Below are positions 1 to 8,683 of a DNA stretch of 33,110 nucleotides, piece after piece; position 1 is the stretch's first letter, and each line of letters starts with the position of its first letter. The notes under the pieces were generated by a model. That model saw nothing but the letters and a program-made list of their open reading frames with translations, searched no databases and was not told where the DNA came from. This DNA is from an uncultured Bacilli bacterium (GTDB lineage Bacteria > Bacillota_I > Bacilli_A > RF39 > UBA660). The stretch covers positions 1 through 33,110 of the forward strand of contig CANQVR010000008.1 of the NCBI GenBank assembly GCA_947627375.1. The letters are read 5' to 3'. The position numbers were made by a program, and so were the translations under genes.

Positions 1-25
1 AAAAGAGACTGATTCTCTAGTCTCT
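1..25 (-). terminator. Putative terminator downstream of the PD-(D/E)XK gene
   Basis: Minus strand AGAGACT-agagaatc-AGTCTCTTTT: 7-bp inverted repeat followed by a short T-run. Confidence 0.45.
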
Positions 26-82
26 AATATCTTTATTACCATAGATGGTAACTTTACACAAAGTTTTTTACACTCTCACAAA

Positions 83-1009
83 TTAATTATTTTTAATCTC
101 TAATATTTCTTCTTTGGAGAGTTTAGTAATTTCACTTATCAAAGAAATGTCCATATTCTTCTTTAACATATTTTTGACTATTTCTTGCAGTTTCTCATCA
201 GCACCTTCTTCTTTTCCCCATAGTCTTGTCTCCCATTCTTTATCATATGCACATAACATCTCTTCATCTCTACTTGCATCCTTAGCGTCTTCTATAAACT
301 CTTCCATTATCTCATCTCCCAACGACAGTCTCTTGCAAGTATCGATGTCACTTTCTGCATATATTAGGAGTAATCTCTCAAACTTACTCAGACTATTCTC
401 TCCTTTCATTATATATTTTTCTTTTAGGTTTGGCAAGTATATTTGAATGATTATTGGGCTATTTGATAATGCTATATCTTCTTCATTTCTTAGTGTATAA
501 ACATCTACTATCTTTTCTACTCCTACAAATGAAAAGTTATTTATATTAATCTGGATTGTCTGTAGTTTTGTCGCTTCTTTATCACTTACTCCTACTTTAT
601 TTTCTTTATTCATTAGTCTAAAAGCATATAAGATATTTCTTTTCATTACTTCTTCATCACTACAGTTATTTACTTCTATATTTAAATATGTATCATTAAA
701 CTTTCCTACATAATCTACTCTTTGTTCTTTATCACTATAGACATTCTTATCTAATTCATCTTTTACTAGTTTTAAATTACTACATAATTCTTCAAAACTT
801 TCATTTACAAAATAAGATATTAATTTAGAAGAATACTTTATTCTACTTTCATTAAAGAACATCGTTTTAAACATCGAGTTAGAGACAATAGGTATTTTTT
901 TATTGTCATTTATCTTTACTTCTTTAGGATCGATTAATTCTACTTTATTAGTTTTAACAAGTTTATGTTCATATAACAAATCCATAGGATAATCTCTTAA
1001 TTTAATCAT
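83..1009 (-). CDS. PD-(D/E)XK nuclease family transposase (Rpn/PDDEXK_2-like)
   Basis: 308-aa ORF; SNSMFKTMFFNE start, VDYVGKFNDTYLNIEVNN nuclease-like core and C-terminal KNMLKKNMDISLISEITKLSKEEI tail typical of the family. Confidence 0.8.
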   Translation of the reverse strand: MIKLRDYPMDLLYEHKLVKTNKVELIDPKEVKINDNKKIPIVSNSMFKTMFFNESRIKYSSKLISYFVNESFEELCSNLKLVKDELDKNVYSDKEQRVDYVGKFNDTYLNIEVNNCSDEEVMKRNILYAFRLMNKENKVGVSDKEATKLQTIQININNFSFVGVEKIVDVYTLRNEEDIALSNSPIIIQIYLPNLKEKYIMKGENSLSKFERLLLIYAESDIDTCKRLSLGDEIMEEFIEDAKDASRDEEMLCAYDKEWETRLWGKEEGADEKLQEIVKNMLKKNMDISLISEITKLSKEEILEIKNN

Positions 1010-1089
1010 ATAACACCTCCTTTGCTTTAGAGATCACACCTGTTTTAACACAAAAGAAAAAGTAGTGCAAACGACCAATTTTTAAAATT

Positions 1090-1145
1090 CGAGGTAAAAA
1101 GAAAAGGAATTTAACAAATTCCCCTAGGCGAATTTATTAAATTCC
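1090..1145 (-). terminator. Rho-independent terminator downstream of htrA
   Basis: Hairpin 1106-1145: GGAATTTAA.AAATTC / GAATTT.TTAAATTCC (15 bp with one mismatch); T-rich tract follows on the minus strand (TTTTCTTTTT). Confidence 0.7.
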
Positions 1146-1208
1146 TGGTCATTTTCCTCTTGAAAAAACAAATTTCATAGTTTTTTAACTTTTTCAAAAT
1201 TTATATTA

Positions 1209-2303
1209 TTAATCTTCTTTTTCTAATTTTACTTTAGTAGTATTCTCTTTACCATCTCTAGTATAAGTGACATCTATAGTATCACCTGGTTTATATTTAT
1301 AAAGTTCATATCTCAAATAAGCAGCATTTCTAGTTTCTTCTCCATTTATCTTAATAATGACATCACCTTTTTTGATACCTGCTTTTTCAGCACCACTACC
1401 ATCCTCTACTGATGCGATAATAACACCATCAGAACTTTTAGTTGTATTACCATAACGATACATAGCAGCTTGATCACTAGCATTAGCCATTGTTATTCCC
1501 ATAACAGGCCATTCTATTTCTTTACCTTTTTCCAAAGTATCCAAATGATTCATAACTATTTCAGAAGAAATTGCAAAACCCATACCTTCGATTTCTTCTT
1601 GAACCAGTTTCATAGAAATAATACCAATTACATCACCATTTACATTAAATAAAGGTCCGCCACTATTTCCAGGATTAACTGCAGCATCCATTTGTAATAC
1701 TTTCATAACCCAATCTCCACTACTCATACCATTAACACTTACAGTAACAAGTCTATCTTTTCCTGATAAAACCCCTGCTGTAACACTACCTCTATAACTA
1801 GATCCAAGTGGAGTTCCTATTGTAAATATTGTATCTCCTTCTTTAGTACTAGCGCTTTCTTTTAAGGAAACATAAGTCATATTATTTCCTTTTTCAATTC
1901 TTATAACAGCAAGATCTAAATACTCATCATGTCCCATTATTTTACCATCTTTTACTTCATCATTTGAAAGTACTACTTTTACTTCATCTCCACCATTTAC
2001 AACATGTTGATTTGTTAAAACATAAGCATACTTATCTTCTATTTTATATACAAATCCAGTCCCAGTAGAAGCAAGTTCTCCACCTTTATAAGCCTGCATC
2101 ATAACAACTGCATCTTTTACTTTTTCAACTGAAGCTGCTAAACTATTTTTTTCAGTTATTACTTGACCATTTTTAGTAATAGTTTGGGTAATATTTCCTT
2201 CAGGTGAAAATCTTAATATAGTATAAGTCAATGCTCCTCCTAATATAAATGATGCGATTATTAAAATACATAACTTAATATTTTTATTCATATATTTCAT
2301 CAT
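1209..2303 (-). CDS. htrA: S1C (HtrA/DegP-like) serine protease with N-terminal TM segment and PDZ domain
   Basis: Catalytic triad motifs TNQHVV, YLDLAVI, NPGNSGGPL; C-terminal PDZ (GVIIASVEDGSGAEKAGIKKGDVIIKING). Confidence 0.93.
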   Translation of the reverse strand: MMKYMNKNIKLCILIIASFILGGALTYTILRFSPEGNITQTITKNGQVITEKNSLAASVEKVKDAVVMMQAYKGGELASTGTGFVYKIEDKYAYVLTNQHVVNGGDEVKVVLSNDEVKDGKIMGHDEYLDLAVIRIEKGNNMTYVSLKESASTKEGDTIFTIGTPLGSSYRGSVTAGVLSGKDRLVTVSVNGMSSGDWVMKVLQMDAAVNPGNSGGPLFNVNGDVIGIISMKLVQEEIEGMGFAISSEIVMNHLDTLEKGKEIEWPVMGITMANASDQAAMYRYGNTTKSSDGVIIASVEDGSGAEKAGIKKGDVIIKINGEETRNAAYLRYELYKYKPGDTIDVTYTRDGKENTTKVKLEKED

Positions 2304-3234
2304 TCCCTTCTATATGAGCAAGATCCATCCAATTATGTGGAAAGCCCATCTTTTCTAATACTTTATCAATATTTATACTATTTAAATTATATGCTAAATG
2401 TTCTATAGTTTTCTCTATCTCGAGCATCATATTTTGAAATTCCTCAGTTTGTAAAATTTGCCTCATAATAATAAGCAAAGCAAATAAATCATTTTTACCA
2501 CAAACATATTCTGAATCAATTTGTTTTATATTTAGTAATCGATGATAAATAGTATCATCAATAGACTTCTGAGTTCTATTTTCAAATAAAATATCTTCAT
2601 GAGCACACAAATTACGATAATTAGCTAAAATAGGTAAATACATAATCATCTTATCAGCACTCACATGATATACTTTAGCAATTTCATTTTTATCTTCCTC
2701 TTTCAAAATTGAAAACATCTCACTCACAATTCCAAAAGATAAAACTTTCACCATAATCCATAAAGGAATATAACCATAATTATTAATATAATGCATCGTT
2801 GCTGAATGTTGTCCTCCATTAGCGCGAACTTGTCGTTTCATCTTATTAATTAAATCATTTACTTGTTTTCTTTTTTCAGGATTACCAGTAAAATTCTTCT
2901 CTTTTAAATAATCTTTTTCACGATAACCATATTTTTTTGATAACTGATAAGAAGTAATAGACTTTAAATTATTTTCAACAATAAGTAAATTTTTAAACAA
3001 AATATTTCGTAGTGATCTATCAAATAAAAACAAACTATAAAGTTCTTCAAAAGTAACTCCATCTATATATCTTTTAGTATCACTATTAATAAATATATGA
3101 CGATAACCATTTAAAAAGAAATAATTTTCACGAAGTAAAACTCTTTTAGCATAGTCTTCATCGTCTATAGTTAATCCTTTAAATTTCAAAATTTCAATTT
3201 GCTCTTCTAAATTTTTAAACTGTTTATTATCCAT
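2284..3234 (-). CDS. Abi_2/AbiF-AbiD family protein (HEPN ribonuclease-like)
   Basis: Abi_2 hallmarks: FEELYSLFLFDRSLRNILF, LSKKYGYREKDYL, NYRNLCAHEDILFENR with the R-x4-H HEPN motif; SD AGGTGAG upstream. Confidence 0.88.
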   Translation of the reverse strand: MDNKQFKNLEEQIEILKFKGLTIDDEDYAKRVLLRENYFFLNGYRHIFINSDTKRYIDGVTFEELYSLFLFDRSLRNILFKNLLIVENNLKSITSYQLSKKYGYREKDYLKEKNFTGNPEKRKQVNDLINKMKRQVRANGGQHSATMHYINNYGYIPLWIMVKVLSFGIVSEMFSILKEEDKNEIAKVYHVSADKMIMYLPILANYRNLCAHEDILFENRTQKSIDDTIYHRLLNIKQIDSEYVCGKNDLFALLIIMRQILQTEEFQNMMLEIEKTIEHLAYNLNSINIDKVLEKMGFPHNWMDLAHIEGNDEIYE

Positions 3235-3338
3235 GTATTTCTCACCTACTTTACATTATAACACAAATTATAAAAATAAAATACTTGTTTTTGTATAGAA
3301 AATATATTTTTTTTCATAATAAAACTAGGTGATAAAAT

Positions 3339-4397
3339 ATGTTTTATAGATATGAAATAAAAAAAGATAATAATGAAGAAGTACTATTCCTATTTTTAAC
3401 AATGTCATATGAATTTTCTAAAGAACTAGATGAAGAAGAAGGAGAATCTAATTTAAACAAAAGATGTAAAAACTTTATTGAAAATAATAATATCAAATTT
3501 AAAGGCACTAAAGTTAATATCGTAATTGATGATATAATAGTTAAAACTTTAAATATAAATGATATAGATAAAGAAATAGAATTATTAGATCAAGATAACA
3601 ATTATTTAGATAATGAAACTTTAGTAACTGTGAAATTAGATAATGGTGTATCTATAGAAATTACTTTAAAAGAATATTTACTTGGTGTCCTTGCTTCTAA
3701 TTCTTTAGAACATTTAGAAGAAGAAACTTTAAAGGCTTTATGTGTATTATATAGAACTTACGCTTATAGATATATAACTGAAAATAAAAGTATTCCTGCA
3801 ACAAATGAATTTGTTTTATATAGACCAATAACATATTATAAATTAATATGGATTACTGAGTATAATAAGATATATAATAGATTCTTAGATATAATTATTA
3901 AAACTGAAAAAGAATTTATTTCTTATAAAGGAAACTACATCTTACCATTTATTCATATGACTAGTAATGGTTATACTGATACTAATGAAAATTATCCTTA
4001 CTTAATGAAAGTAAATAGCCTTTGGGATATGGCTTCTCCATTTTATTTAAATATTAAAGATTTTGATTATAAAACTTTAGAAAAAAAATTAAATGTAAAA
4101 AATAAAGATATTAAAAATATTAATATCATAGAAATTACTAATACTAATAGAATTAAAACTATCAAAGTAGGAGATAAAACTTTCACAGCAGAAGATTTGT
4201 GTCAAAGACTAAATTTAAACTCATGTGATATAACCATAATCATCAATAAAGATTACATTAGATTTATTACTAAGGGTAAAGGTAATTGTCTAGGTCTTAG
4301 TCAATTTGGTGCGAATGAACTTGCATTAAATGGTTGCAAGTACACTCAAATTTTAAGATATTATTTTCCTACTTGTGAAGTTAGAAAATATAAATAA
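3339..4397 (+). CDS. SpoIID/LytB-domain protein, divergent
   Basis: LKEYLLGVLASNSLEHLEEETLKALCVLYRTYAYRY and GLSQFGANELALNGCKYTQILRYYF match the SpoIID fold; SD AGGTGATAAAATATG. Confidence 0.8.
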   Translation: MFYRYEIKKDNNEEVLFLFLTMSYEFSKELDEEEGESNLNKRCKNFIENNNIKFKGTKVNIVIDDIIVKTLNINDIDKEIELLDQDNNYLDNETLVTVKLDNGVSIEITLKEYLLGVLASNSLEHLEEETLKALCVLYRTYAYRYITENKSIPATNEFVLYRPITYYKLIWITEYNKIYNRFLDIIIKTEKEFISYKGNYILPFIHMTSNGYTDTNENYPYLMKVNSLWDMASPFYLNIKDFDYKTLEKKLNVKNKDIKNINIIEITNTNRIKTIKVGDKTFTAEDLCQRLNLNSCDITIIINKDYIRFITKGKGNCLGLSQFGANELALNGCKYTQILRYYFPTCEVRKYK

Positions 4398-5060
4398 TTA
4401 ACCTATTTCTAGAAAATAATTCATTACACCCTTTTTAATAGATGTAGCAAGTTTTTGTTGATAAGATTTATCTTGAAGCAAACGTCTTTCATCCGCATTA
4501 GATAAAAATCCACATTCTATTAAAACTCCTGGAACTCTAGTATTACGGTATAAATATAAATCCGTAGTAGTTAGAGTTCTTTTTGTTTGAAAATCTTTTT
4601 TAAATTGTTCCATTAAGTTTTCTCCTAACACTTTATTATTAGGATTAATAGAATGATATAGTACTTCAGGTCCTCTATGCCAAGTATTATTAAACCAATT
4701 TATATGAATCGATAAATATAAATCACTTTTTTTCTCTTGAATAAATAAAATTCTTCGATATAAATCACCACGTTTTTTACGAGCATCCCATTTACTAGAT
4801 AAATCATCATCTTTATCTCTTGTCATATAAACTACAGCACCAGCATTTTCTAAAGTTTTTTTTAATACTTTAGAGATTTCCAAATTAATATCTTTTTCAT
4901 ACACTTTACCATACCAAGTACCAGAATCTCGACCTCCATGACCAACGTCAATTGTAATCACTTTACCTTTTAAATTAACAGTTTTAGCCTCTATAAACTG
5001 TAATGTAAAAACCGACAGTAGTAACATAATCAAAATAAAAGTCTTGTATTGTCGCAACAC
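4398..5060 (-). CDS. cwlD: N-acetylmuramoyl-L-alanine amidase (Amidase_3, CwlD-like)
   Basis: VITIDVGHGGRDSG, YEKDINLEISK, DLYLSIHINW, VPGVLIECGFLSN: zinc ligands H/E/H and catalytic E intact; signal-peptide-like N-terminus. GTG start at 5060 preferred over the ORF-track 5069: SD AGGTGA is 5 nt upstream and it aligns with the ATG of the duplicate at 8821. Confidence 0.9.
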   Translation of the reverse strand: MLRQYKTFILIMLLLSVFTLQFIEAKTVNLKGKVITIDVGHGGRDSGTWYGKVYEKDINLEISKVLKKTLENAGAVVYMTRDKDDDLSSKWDARKKRGDLYRRILFIQEKKSDLYLSIHINWFNNTWHRGPEVLYHSINPNNKVLGENLMEQFKKDFQTKRTLTTTDLYLYRNTRVPGVLIECGFLSNADERRLLQDKSYQQKLATSIKKGVMNYFLEIG

Positions 5061-5100
5061 ACTAATCACCTATTAAAGTGTATGCAATAATACAAGACTT
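5039..5100 (-). promoter_or_regulatory. Long inverted repeat enclosing the cwlD SD and start codon
   Basis: AAGTCTTGTATT (5039-5050) is the exact reverse complement of AATACAAGACTT (5089-5100), 12 bp; the SD and GTG start lie between the arms. Confidence 0.6.
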
Positions 5101-5421
5101 AATATAACAAACTTATACTCAAAAGTGGCAAAAAAGTAGCAAAAATTATTGTTTAATTCACCAGCAAGAACTAAAGATGCATCATTATAAATTTTTTCTT
5201 CCTTTTTTATAATTCCAATAAATATCTAACTCTATTAATTTTTGTTTTTATTGGCAAAGACGATGACATTTTAACATTTATCTACATAAATATATATAAT
5301 TTTTTACTATTTTATTTAATTGCAAAAAAAACTGAATAGAAATTTATTCATTTTCGTTCAGTCCCTTAATATCTTATACTTATTATTTTTAATATTAACA
5401 TCTGATATAAAATTAATATTT

Positions 5422-6819
5422 TTATATTTTATTTATATTTTCTCTCATTTCTATAGGTGTCCATCCATTATTTATCCATATTCTAGAATTATTATATATT
5501 TCTATTAAATAATTTAATATCTCTTGTGAATTTTTTTCTGTTATTTCTACTCCATAATCTTGAAGCATTTCTATTGAAACACCTATATAAGCATTTCCTA
5601 ATCTATACATATCAGAAATTATTTTTATGATAATCTCAATAATATCTGATGGAATATTGTTTTTTCTTAAATATCTTTTAAATTTATTTTTAGCTTTGGT
5701 ATCTTCATAATAATTATAATTTGAATATTTAAGTAATTCTTCTAATTCAATTGGTTTTCTTTTTATCTTTTTTTGTCTTTCTACAATGTCATCAAATACT
5801 TGTTCTAAATTACGATGATATAAAATTTTATGAACAAAATACATATCATGTTCTACATGAAGTGTAACTAGATTATCAACTCTGTCACAAAACAATAATG
5901 CATTATTAGGAATATCCAACTCATTACCGTTTCCATAATATAGACTATAATAGTAATCTAAACAACTATATGGAACAATCCCATATAATTCAACCATCGA
6001 CTTAACTAAATTATATACTTTAGTATTTTCATCTATTATTTTTGAGATACGTTTTAAATCTATCTTTTTAATAGTCTTATAAACATCATCCGTCATAGAA
6101 ATATAAAACTTGTTATCTCTTCTAAATATAAATACTAAACCAGTTATATATAAAAAATGATATACTTCTACACTAATATTATTATCTTGAATAGTACCTT
6201 TATTTTTCATTAAATCATTTAACAAATTAAATTCTTTATCTATAAATCTTTCAATTAAATCTACTAAATTTTCTTTATTGGTAAGAGCATTATAAATAAC
6301 TTTAACAATTTCTTTTTTAGGTTTATTACTTAATCTATTAACATACAATAGATTTCCTATATTTTTTAAATCCTTAACTGTTAAAGTTTCAAGAAGTCCT
6401 TTTAAATCTTTAATTATTGGTGTATTAGCAGCATTTTCTAAATTGAATTTTTCTTCTGGAGTCATATTACCTAATAATTTATTGATTATTTGTTTTATTT
6501 CAGTTGGAATATAATAAGAATAATAATTACCAGTATTATAAACAAAAACTAAAAGTGACTCTATATCTTGCTCATAAGCAGACATCCATTCAGAATTTTC
6601 ATTATTTATTAACCTTTCGAAATACATTTGAGTAAATTTATCATCTTTACATTCATCTAAACAACATTCAAAATCTTCCAAAATATAATTTTTTAACTCA
6701 TATATATCATCAACACCAAATTCTTTTAACTTTTCATTAAGTAACTTTTTGTCTAAAGCTTTTAATGATGACAACAAATCATTTTTTCCTTTTTTTATTA
6801 AATATTTTTCATACTTCAT
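5422..6819 (-). CDS. Hypothetical protein, 465 aa; possible Rho-N/SAP-like helical segment and C-terminal NNSRIWINNGWTP motif
   Basis: Long ORF with SD (AGGAG) upstream of ATG; LLETLTVKDLKNIGNLLYVNRLSNKPKKEIVKVIYNAL resembles Rho-N/SAP-like repeats. Confidence 0.75.
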   Translation of the reverse strand: MKYEKYLIKKGKNDLLSSLKALDKKLLNEKLKEFGVDDIYELKNYILEDFECCLDECKDDKFTQMYFERLINNENSEWMSAYEQDIESLLVFVYNTGNYYSYYIPTEIKQIINKLLGNMTPEEKFNLENAANTPIIKDLKGLLETLTVKDLKNIGNLLYVNRLSNKPKKEIVKVIYNALTNKENLVDLIERFIDKEFNLLNDLMKNKGTIQDNNISVEVYHFLYITGLVFIFRRDNKFYISMTDDVYKTIKKIDLKRISKIIDENTKVYNLVKSMVELYGIVPYSCLDYYYSLYYGNGNELDIPNNALLFCDRVDNLVTLHVEHDMYFVHKILYHRNLEQVFDDIVERQKKIKRKPIELEELLKYSNYNYYEDTKAKNKFKRYLRKNNIPSDIIEIIIKIISDMYRLGNAYIGVSIEMLQDYGVEITEKNSQEILNYLIEIYNNSRIWINNGWTPIEMRENINKI

Positions 6820-6849
6820 ATTCTACCACTCCTCTTTTTCTATTTTACA

Positions 6850-6948
6850 TTAAATAGACATATCAAAGTATATTCCATCATCATATGCATCCATAATTTC
6901 TTTTATATTACTCTCTGATTTTTTATCATAATTTTTATAATCTCCCAT
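6850..6948 (-). CDS. Small ORF, 32 aa (MGDYKNYDKKSESNIKEIMDAYDDGIYFDMSI)
   Basis: Strong SD AAGGAGTAGTTTATG; lies between two same-strand genes; below the ORF-track length cutoff. Confidence 0.5.
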   Translation of the reverse strand: MGDYKNYDKKSESNIKEIMDAYDDGIYFDMSI

Positions 6949-6963
6949 AAACTACTCCTTATA

Positions 6964-7227
6964 CTACTTTATATATTTTTCTATTAATTGCTTTGCTAAT
7001 ATTTCTCCTTCTTTTGTTAACGTCACAGATTTGCTTTTATGTTTACCAGGATATAAATAACCATTATCAGTCAATTCATTTAATACACCAAAATCATATC
7101 CTTTCCAACAAGATCTTATATTAATTTCTTCTGGCAGCTTCTTTTCTTCATTATAACTTAATCCTTTTTCTTCCCATGAAGTTAAATACATTAACAATAA
7201 TGTTAACTCTTTAATATTATCTTTCAT
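6964..7227 (-). CDS. DUF6429-like small protein, 87 aa
   Basis: ELTLLLMYLTSWEEKGL ... SCWKGYDFGVLNELTDNGYL ... KSKSVTLTKEGEILAKQL pattern recognised; SD AGGTG upstream. Confidence 0.65.
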   Translation of the reverse strand: MKDNIKELTLLLMYLTSWEEKGLSYNEEKKLPEEINIRSCWKGYDFGVLNELTDNGYLYPGKHKSKSVTLTKEGEILAKQLIEKYIK

Positions 7228-7273
7228 TATTACACCTACTTTTTCTATAATTTATATATTTTTATTATATTTT

Positions 7274-8491
7274 TTATTTATATTCATCCTTCAATAACCA
7301 ATCAATTATATTTATATGAATTATTCCATTTTGAGACATATCAAACTTATCCATAGAAATTACATATTTTGGGTAATTATCACCAATATTATCAAAAGCA
7401 CCAAATTCTCTTTTTATAACTGAATCATCTGTTAGATAATAACAAATTTGATAATATTCTTTTTTTCCGTCTTTTAGCGCAATAAAATCTATTTCACAAT
7501 TATCAAGATTACCAACTTTAACATCATACCCTCTATACGCTAATTCATTATAAACTACGTTTTCTAAATATGCTCCCATTTGTTCTCTTTTGGATACACT
7601 TAGTATTTGTCCTAATCCTAAATCTGTTAAATAATATTTATATTTACCATTCAGTATCCTTTTTCCTCTAACATCATATCTATCTACTTTATTAATTAAA
7701 TGAGCTTTACACATATATTCTAGATAATTGTATAATGTTGTTTTACCAACACCTCTGCCATCAGTTGTTTCAAAATATTTAACTAGACTTTCAGCAGAAA
7801 ATGTTTGTGATGGTGTAGTCACTATATATTCTGCTATTCTATTAAATAATTCTAAATCTGTTATATTAAATCTATTTATTATATCTTTAACAACTATAGA
7901 ATCGTATACATCTGTTAAATAAGTCCTTATTTCATCTTCATTATTTAGATTAAATCTTTGAGGCATTCCTCCCCATTTAACATAATCATTAAATTGTTCT
8001 TCTAATTTATATTTATCTAATTCATAATTTTTAAATTCACATACTTCTTTAAAAGAAAAAGGTTTTATTTTAAAACTTACATATCTACCAGATAATAACG
8101 TTGCAAGTTCTCCTGATAATAAATCACTATTAGATCCTGTTATAAAGATAGATATTTTATCTTCATATTTTGCTTTGTATGAATTTATTACTTTTTCCCA
8201 TTCATTAACATATTGAATTTCATCAAAAAACAAATAATACTTTTTTTTATTAACAATTTTTTCTTTAATATACTCATCTAATTCTTTAGCATCTTTTATG
8301 TCGAAATAATCTGATAGTTCAAAATTAACATAAATTATATTTTCATCTTTAACTCCAGATTTTATTATTTCATTTATTATTTGTCTTAAAATAACAGATT
8401 TTCCACATCTTCTTATTCCAGTAATTACTTTAATTAAATCTTGATTATAAAAAGGTCTAATTTTCTTTAAATAATTTTCTCTTATCACCAT
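7274..8491 (-). CDS. ATP-binding protein, AAA_14 / DUF4143 family
   Basis: Walker A GIRRCGKSVIL, Walker B YYLFFDEIQ, FITGSNSDLLSGELATLLSGRY, C-terminal DUF4143. Start moved to ATG 8491 (SD AGGAGG); the track's TTG at 8539 is the -35 element. Confidence 0.88.
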   Translation of the reverse strand: MVIRENYLKKIRPFYNQDLIKVITGIRRCGKSVILRQIINEIIKSGVKDENIIYVNFELSDYFDIKDAKELDEYIKEKIVNKKKYYLFFDEIQYVNEWEKVINSYKAKYEDKISIFITGSNSDLLSGELATLLSGRYVSFKIKPFSFKEVCEFKNYELDKYKLEEQFNDYVKWGGMPQRFNLNNEDEIRTYLTDVYDSIVVKDIINRFNITDLELFNRIAEYIVTTPSQTFSAESLVKYFETTDGRGVGKTTLYNYLEYMCKAHLINKVDRYDVRGKRILNGKYKYYLTDLGLGQILSVSKREQMGAYLENVVYNELAYRGYDVKVGNLDNCEIDFIALKDGKKEYYQICYYLTDDSVIKREFGAFDNIGDNYPKYVISMDKFDMSQNGIIHINIIDWLLKDEYK

Positions 8492-8510
8492 AGTGATTCC
8501 TCCTGTATTA

Positions 8511-8539
8511 ATTATACACGATTTAAAACCAAAAGTCAA
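8511..8539 (-). promoter_or_regulatory. SigmaA-type promoter of the AAA_14 ATPase gene
   Basis: Minus strand TTGACT-17 nt-TATAAT. Confidence 0.75.
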
Positions 8540-8683
8540 TTCTGTCTTATAAAAAAGACAAAATTACAGTTTATGACATTTTTTTCTTGAATAAATATTA
8601 TTGTACATAAAAAGATACTTTATTAAAAATATCTCAATCTTTTATATTTATTACATTTTTAGGTATTTCTCTTACTTCCGGGT

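Noticed and set aside
5320-5508. 62-aa hydrophobic + strand ORF
   Set aside because: Overlaps the 3' end of the 465-aa gene antisense, AT-rich and Phe/Ile/Tyr-rich; no convincing coding signal.
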